A stretch of DNA of 64,000 nucleotides. Source: Stereum hirsutum FP-91666 SS1 (Eukaryota; Basidiomycota; Agaricomycetes; Russulales; Stereaceae). The stretch covers positions 319,505 through 383,504 of the forward strand of contig NW_006763153.1 in the NCBI RefSeq assembly GCF_000264905.1, written 5' to 3'. Shown in pieces: positions 58,400 through 64,000 of this stretch; position 1 is the first letter of the stretch, and the number at the start of each line of letters is the position of its first letter. The notes beneath the pieces were generated by a model that was given only the letters and a program-made list of their open reading frames with translations, was not told the origin of the DNA and did no database searches. A program made the translations under genes and the position numbers.

Positions 58400-59060
58400 T
58401 GGCCACGGATGACAGGATCGTCGCAACGGAAGGGATACATATACGCGTCCCGGTTGAAGACACGGGTGGCGCTGCTAGAATACATTCTTGTGGCTCTCGG
58501 TTCCTGTGTTAAACCGGGGGCCTGCCCACTGAGCGATTCGTAGGCGACCACATTCCGAGTATGCACCACTAAGCTCATACGACGAACATCAATTGCGTAA
58601 CCAAATCGAGGCATCCGAGCGACGTACGGGGGTCTCATAAAGGTGACAATGCAACAACATTTTACTGTGGCAGGAGACGACGGGAGAGACAGCGTGAAAA
58701 TCGCACAGAAGCACTGATATCCAAGCGGGGAACTCGGATCAGGAAACGATGAAAGGAGACTGACAAAGTGTGCACTATCCACCTTTGCTTCTGTACCATG
58801 ATTCGCCTTGAGATACTGCAGCACACAGCCCCTATCCATATACTCCTGCACGACGAGAAGTGGATGTGCATCGAAGGGCGACAGGCCGAAGACCATGAGG
58901 GTATTGAGGTGGGAGAGGGCGCAGAATATTTCTATTCGCTGGTGAATATGCTGTGGACGGTTGCACCGAAGTTCGTATTATATTCTGGACGACAAACGAC
59001 GGAGAGGGCGTACTTCGTAATCGACCGTAGTATCCTTCAACAACTTGACCCGCGCTCCAC
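58400..59060 (-). pseudogene. Protein kinase-like domain fragment
   Basis: A minus frame reads HQRIEIFCALSHLNTLMVFG followed by LLVVQEYMDRGCVLQYLKAN (58,930-58,800), which matches the alpha-C to hinge segment of basidiomycete Tyr-kinase-like Ser/Thr kinases. A short upstream exon with VKLLKDTTVDYEVRPLRR (about 59,040) contains a stop in front of it. The glycine loop and the HRD and DFG motifs downstream are not seen, so this is a remnant or its exons are badly disrupted. Confidence 0.5.
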
Positions 59061-59429
59061 CTTCAGTCTGTCCACCATTACTAACACACACGCATGACAT
59101 CGGACCGACCACAATTTCCTCTATACCTTCGCCCTCTCCTTATCATCTCGTCTCATCGTGATCACCACGGCCGCCGTATCTCCGTACCTACGCAGTCCCG
59201 ACTCCAGATGTCGTTCCGACTCGCGAACCCTCATCTAACCAAGGAACCAGAGACTCCTCCGCTCGGCAGCTCGTAAATTTATGGACTGGCACATTGAATC
59301 CCAATATTCCACCGCGGTTCCGTGGAAGGATACAGCGGATGAGTACTCAGCTCGAGCGAGAGGAGCTAAAATTCAAGTTCAGCGGATGCCCGGTCGTATC
59401 TGCAGACGGTGTGGCCGAACGGTCGCAAA

Positions 59430-61280
59430 CGAAGGAAGGTAAGGATGAAAGGTGGATGAATGTGAACACTCACTTGTCAGCGATGACAACAACATGCCCC
59501 TTCAACAACGCCTGCACGTTCCGCCGCCTTCTTTCCCTTCGCGTCGTCACCCTGTGTATGCCCTCAGCCGAACATATGGGCGAGTACGACGGCGATGGAT
59601 GCTGTTCCTGTTCGTGCACACGGAGGCAATATCAGCCATAGTAAGGGAAAAGAGAGCCAGCTACGCACCAACACCCGGAACCGCGATCGACACGATGACC
59701 GTCTTCCCAAACCCATCTTCTCTTTCTTCCCCTCTTCTCCCCCGCTCTCCCGCTCCTGATTTACTCTGACACCATCTCAAAAACCTCTCCCTCGTCTCAA
59801 TAATCCACCTCCCCTTCCCAAACCCCTTCCCAAACCCCTCAAACGCTCCCACATCGCGCTCAATCTCGCCTGTCACCCACTTCACATAATTCCTTATCTC
59901 CATCCTCCCCATCTTGCTCTTCGGCAACCTCGCTTCGTCCATTCCCTGGGCCCCGCCCTTCGCATACGCCGTGGGCAGCGCCTTCGTGACTTGGCACCAG
60001 TCGGCTAGTCGAATTTCACTTCGAAGAAGAATGAGCTTCCGGGCTCATACATACGGACTTTCTCTATCCCTTATCTCTTGCCCCTTTTCCCTACGCGTGC
60101 GCGGTGCCACACGGGTCCTAACGATAAACCCCTCCAACGTCTCGCCTTGCCACTTTCACTCTTTACCAATTTGTTCGGTGAACGCTTTGACTTCCGCAAC
60201 GGTGTGGAGGGTCGTGGAGGCGGTAGGCATGAAGCTCCATGTGGAGGCGAAAGCGTTGATGATGGAGGGTGGTTGGGTGCCGAAGTGGTGCGAGCAGGTG
60301 TTCGGGCCGTGCAGGTGGAGGACGTTTTGTCTTTTGAGCAGGAAAGGAGGTGTTATTCGAAGGAGTCGTCGCAGAGCTGGGTGGTCGATGCAGGGAGTGC
60401 GTGGTCATTATACCGCGAATGCACGGAACAAAGACGGAAGGGAGGACTGGACGAATGGCTACGTGCGCGCCTAGTTGAATATAAGATCGACGAGTACAAC
60501 TCGCATGCGACCGACGTTATCAAGATAGAAAGGAGACAAAACGCACCTCAGCCACAACAGTCCAATCCTCCTCTCAAAACACACTCGCCGACTCCTCCAT
60601 CGTCTTCCCCACGCTCGCGGGTTGTTGCACGAGCCACCGCTCGCCGACTCGGGCGTGTGACTCCGGGACGCCTTGGATGAGACCCGTAAAGATGGAAGGG
60701 GTAGGTTAGTCCACGCCAATGCCCATGACTAAGAGAGGATAGAGGGAGAGGTGGGACGAGATGTAGGGATGGTTCGCTACGGGACGAAGAGTGGGAACGA
60801 GAAACGGAGCAGAGAAGGAAAGTCATCACGAATGAGGAGGGGAGAACAGTAGAAAGAGTACGGAATAGGGACTGGGAGCTACAGATGCCAAAGGGACGGA
60901 AAGAGGAAAGGGCAAAAGGACGAGATAGGGATAACAAGACGAGACGGTCGGCAAGGGGGACGATGAAACGAAAGAAATGATCAAAGAGAGCAAAATCATA
61001 CCGAATGTTTCGAAGTGGTGAGGAGCTTGGATGGTGTAAGTACACCGATGAAGATGATGCAGCCGTTCGATTTCAGGGTGAGCGTGTACGGTGGCGTCGT
61101 ACGTTCTTCGAGGGCCGCCCACTATCAAATCAGGTCAAATAGGAGAAGGGTGAAGGACCTGAGAAAGCACGTACGGTGGTCCAGGAAAACTCCCCGATGG
61201 TGAAAAGACAAAGAACGTGAGCAAAATGGCGAAACCAAGAAAGACGGGCTCCGAGATAGCATGCGAAAAGACGAAGTGTC
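59430..61280 (-). pseudogene. TRL1: Fungal tRNA ligase (Trl1-like), broken by stops and frameshifts
   Basis: Trl1 seals tRNA exons, and HAC1-type mRNA in the unfolded protein response, using ligase, kinase and cyclic phosphodiesterase domains. From the right: FTIGEFSWTT, the nucleotidyltransferase motif TLTLKSNGCIIFIG (about 61,060), ARVGERWLVQQPASVGKTME, LCDDSFE, FASTWSFMPTASTTLHTVAE with VKAFTEQIG, WQGETLEGFIVRTRVA (60,130), SFFFEVKFD, VTKALPTAYAKG, RNYVKWVTGEIERDVGAFEG and RERFLRW (59,800). The kinase-domain start GKTVIVSIAVPGVG and VVLAHMFG..HTQGDDAKGKK follow (59,690-59,540). Stops: TGA at 60,574-60,576 (usual Trp of VLWEKN), 60,156-60,158 and 59,564-59,566. Frameshifts lie near 60,030 and 59,520. 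No Walker A lysine is evident, and the C-terminal phosphodiesterase domain was not recognised. Confidence 0.78.
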
Positions 61281-64000
61281 CGGCGGTCTGGGAGCAGAAA
61301 CGCCCATGAGGACCAGCAAAATAAGCGGCACTGCGCATATTATCGCCCAAGCCCACCAGCTGACCATCGAGCAGCAACAGCCTCATAGAGAAAATCTTCC
61401 AAGTGTCGTATGTGATAGAAAAGAATACGATGAGCGCACCTCAACTAGTGAACATTTGCATAGCGCACATCCAGCCCAAGCCATTCCAATTGTACGTCGA
61501 TATCCCGTCCTTCGTCAGCTGCTGCTGCGTTTCCTATCCAACCCACTTTTGTTCATAGCCAATTCACGCCGTTTGAACTCTTGACCATGAAGGGGACGGC
61601 TCTACGCTGCTAGGGACAATCGAGTCGTCTGGATATTCCGAAATGATTGTCGAGTGCGATGTGTATTTCATGAATAGGGTATACAGCGAGGTCGTGGCGT
61701 TGATTTTTGATGAGCGCCGGAAGGGGGTGCGCGGTGGATGCATTGTGCGGTATTGCCGAGCTCGCGTAGGAGGTTTCGCTCGGAACTCGCATCGTTGGAG
61801 GAGCTATGGGTGATCCGGTCTCTGGTGGTGATGGTGATCTGTCCTCGATATACTTGGCGTGAGCCCAGATATGATGCAGCACCACTACGACTTCGACCCA
61901 ATCTCGCTTGTGGCGCCATACTACGCCACCCACCCAGCACCCCTTTTCCCCCACCCGTCGAACATTCTAACGTCGCAGACCAACGATTCCGCTCGGTTCA
62001 GATCCTTCTTACATATTCAAGGCCCGTTCCCCTCGAGCTCCGGCCTCCTCAGGAGAAAAATTCAACGTTGACGGCCGATCGCCCCTTGGACCTAGCCAAA
62101 GCGTAGTCTTGCCACTGAAAGTCCGGCGCTTGCATTTCCCCCCGATTCCTTCGAATACACGTTCAATAACATCCATCTCAAACAAGGATATGTTCTTCAG
62201 GAAACGTCGTCGGAGCATTTGCAGCGTGTGTCGGAGTAGAGGGAGCGGATGGCATGGTGGAGTTGACCGAGGCCTGCTGACGAAATCGAGATGAATCAGA
62301 TGAGCAGCGATATTCGTTGGTACAAGTCTGAACGATGTGGAGATGTTAGCGGTGGGCAAATACCGTGGTAGCCGTGGGGAAAGGGGGAGATAGAGATGAG
62401 GACGGACCGGAGCAGACCATAACAATACGCGCACATCTCCACGCATCTATCTCTATACTTTTTGGCCTCCGTACCACCTTCTCGTTCTGCCTCACATTCT
62501 CAGGTCGTGTATCGTCGACAGTATGCGAAAGGTACGTCGTCCCATCACTACCCACATCCTTTGCCACTGACGCATAACGCTTCGTTTCGCTCATCTCCTC
62601 GCGGCTACCCTCGTACACAACAACTGCTCGCGTTGCCTTCCTCATGAATTCCGTCAACCGTCCAACTCCCGTCCTTTTCATTTTTGCCCCTGAAAGGTCT
62701 CATCCCCCAGTCACACCTTCCTCATCCGACTTCACGCCCATCCCACCAACTAGTTTATGCACGCACCCAGAACACCCAAAACGGTCCGCTCTCGCATTTA
62801 CCACCTCTCTTCCTGCCGCACGCTTCACTTCTGTGCTCCCCCTCGCGTCCCTTTACCTCTGTGCGTTACTCGCTCGATAGTCCTCTCTGCCTAAAAACTC
62901 CACTTCAGTGCGTCTAAGTTCGTCCTCGCGTTCAAGTGGACCTGAGTAGCGGAGTTCGAATCGTAATCGGGGATGGAAGACGGAGGCGAGAATCGAGAAG
63001 CGGCTCGGGCGGAGATAGGCCTTGAGGTCGTCGACCTAGGAGTGGATTTTATAGCAGAGAGGAGTTGTTAGTGTATGAAATTATGATGAGTGAGTTTAAT
63101 GGAGGAGTTGGAGGAAAACACATAGATAGGGACGAAGGAGAATGACTGCACACCTGCTGAACGCGAGGTGATTTCACGCCGATGAATGGCAGGAGGCGAG
63201 AAACGAGCCGGTCAGTCGACAACCAGAATGAGCCTTTTTCACAGAGCACGATCAAGGCTGTACGGTGGTACGCATTCAACGTTCACCGAAATCTGCGACG
63301 ACGGCAGAGGTCCAGCTCTGCAACCACAACAGACCAGACGCGATGCAAACAACACCTTGCACGAGTATATAGGGTGCCACAACCCACGATGGAGACAAAA
63401 AGCCGGAAATATATAACTGAAGAGGCTGAACTGATACTCACCGTGACCTCGCTGCACAACGGCCCAATCTCTACGCATACCGTCAATGTGAGTAGATTTG
63501 TTCTTGGTAGTAACGTTGGCGTGACGAGCCAGATGACATGGCTCGGACGACTGTAATGGTCTTGAGTGTAACTGAGATTACAATGGGGGTCCGGATTTCG
63601 TGGAGGTTTGACCGCGAGCTTCGGAGTCGGATTCGAATCGGGTGTATGACGGAGGGAAGGGAGAGGCGAAGATGGAGCGAGGACGGAGAGGCACTGGCAG
63701 TGTTCGGAGATAGCGAGCTTGATGTACCGTAAGATGGAGCCGATGTTGGTGGATGTGATGTCGAAGAGCGGGTGGATGTGAGGGTCGTATTATCGAGAGC
63801 AGCGGCGTTTTTCGAAGAATCCGCTCATAGGATCGTCCATTCCGCGTAGCTCCACCGTACCATTAATACCCTTGTCCCAGGCTACATACTCCTCAACGAC
63901 CTCCTCGCGGTGTACTTACGCTGCTACAACCTCTTGGTACGTGGAAACAGCAATCGAGATGGGTTCCAAGCGAGACAGATCAATGAGGTATTATGACGGA
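61281..64000. other. Unassigned region, possible decayed genes
   Basis: The first 300 bases may hold the N terminus of the tRNA ligase. Minus ORFs at 61,610-61,954, 62,009-62,446 and 62,346-62,681 and plus ORFs at 61,738-62,106 and 62,644-62,917 are open but unmatched. A minus frame at 63,600-63,780 reads ITSTNIGSILRYIKLAISEH, which looks coding. Nothing here can be named, and the window ends inside it. Confidence 0.3.

Noticed and set aside
1..64000. CRISPR arrays, bacterial operons, tRNA or rRNA genes
   Set aside because: No regularly spaced identical short repeats with unique spacers were found. The DNA is intron-rich and eukaryotic. No tRNA or rRNA cloverleaf or conserved core was recognised on reading, though a covariance search was not possible.

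Overview
The window is nuclear DNA of a filamentous basidiomycete, most likely an Agaricomycete. It has 50-60 nt GT-AG introns, a Zn(II)2Cys6 regulator with a fungal-trans domain, a DUF6533-like membrane protein, a fungal-type tRNA ligase, KDZ transposase relics with CxC-type cysteine clusters, and TET/JBP-like 2-oxoglutarate dioxygenases of the kind expanded with KDZ transposons in mushrooms. Gene products were recognised by eye from translated motifs; no database search was run.

Layout. 0.9-4.9 kb: a badly frameshifted phosphoribosylformylglycinamidine (FGAM) synthase. 5.2-6.9 kb (minus): a DUF6533/7TM-like gene with an 86-bp hairpin inside it. 8.9-12.4 kb (minus): a multi-exon Zn2Cys6 regulator. 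15.2-17.3 kb: an intact five-exon TET/JBP-like gene (621 aa). 18.0-22.2 kb: two non-autonomous hAT-like elements with 8-bp target duplications, and a possible 3.4-kb inverted-repeat element. 22.7-27.2 kb (minus): a CxC2-type KDZ relic and neighbouring unknown ORFs. 27.65 kb: a TA-flanked MITE. 29.7-31.0 kb: a CxC6-type KDZ transposase relic. 31.5-34.6 kb (minus): a Cys-cluster gene split by a solo LTR. 35-43.4 kb: gene-poor. 43.6-47.0 kb: an intact 13-exon dioxygenase (879 aa). 47.9-52.2 kb (minus): broken Pumilio-family and RasGAP genes. 53-55.9 kb (minus): LRR/F-box-like and transposase-like debris. 56.3-57.7 kb: a second copy of the LTR. 57.85-58.4 kb: degenerate tandem repeats. 58.4-61.3 kb (minus): a kinase fragment and a broken tRNA ligase. 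61.3-64 kb: nothing recognised.

The most striking pattern is the contrast in condition. The clearest conserved housekeeping genes (FGAM synthase, RasGAP, PUF, tRNA ligase) each carry several frameshifts, and most also carry stops or loss of signature motifs. The two transposon-linked dioxygenase genes splice into perfectly open frames across 5 and 13 exons. Either real host-gene decay or an uneven consensus could explain this. Both N gaps lie between duplicated ends of the same 634-bp LTR, so at least part of the assembly is artefactual and read-level checking is needed before biological claims are made.
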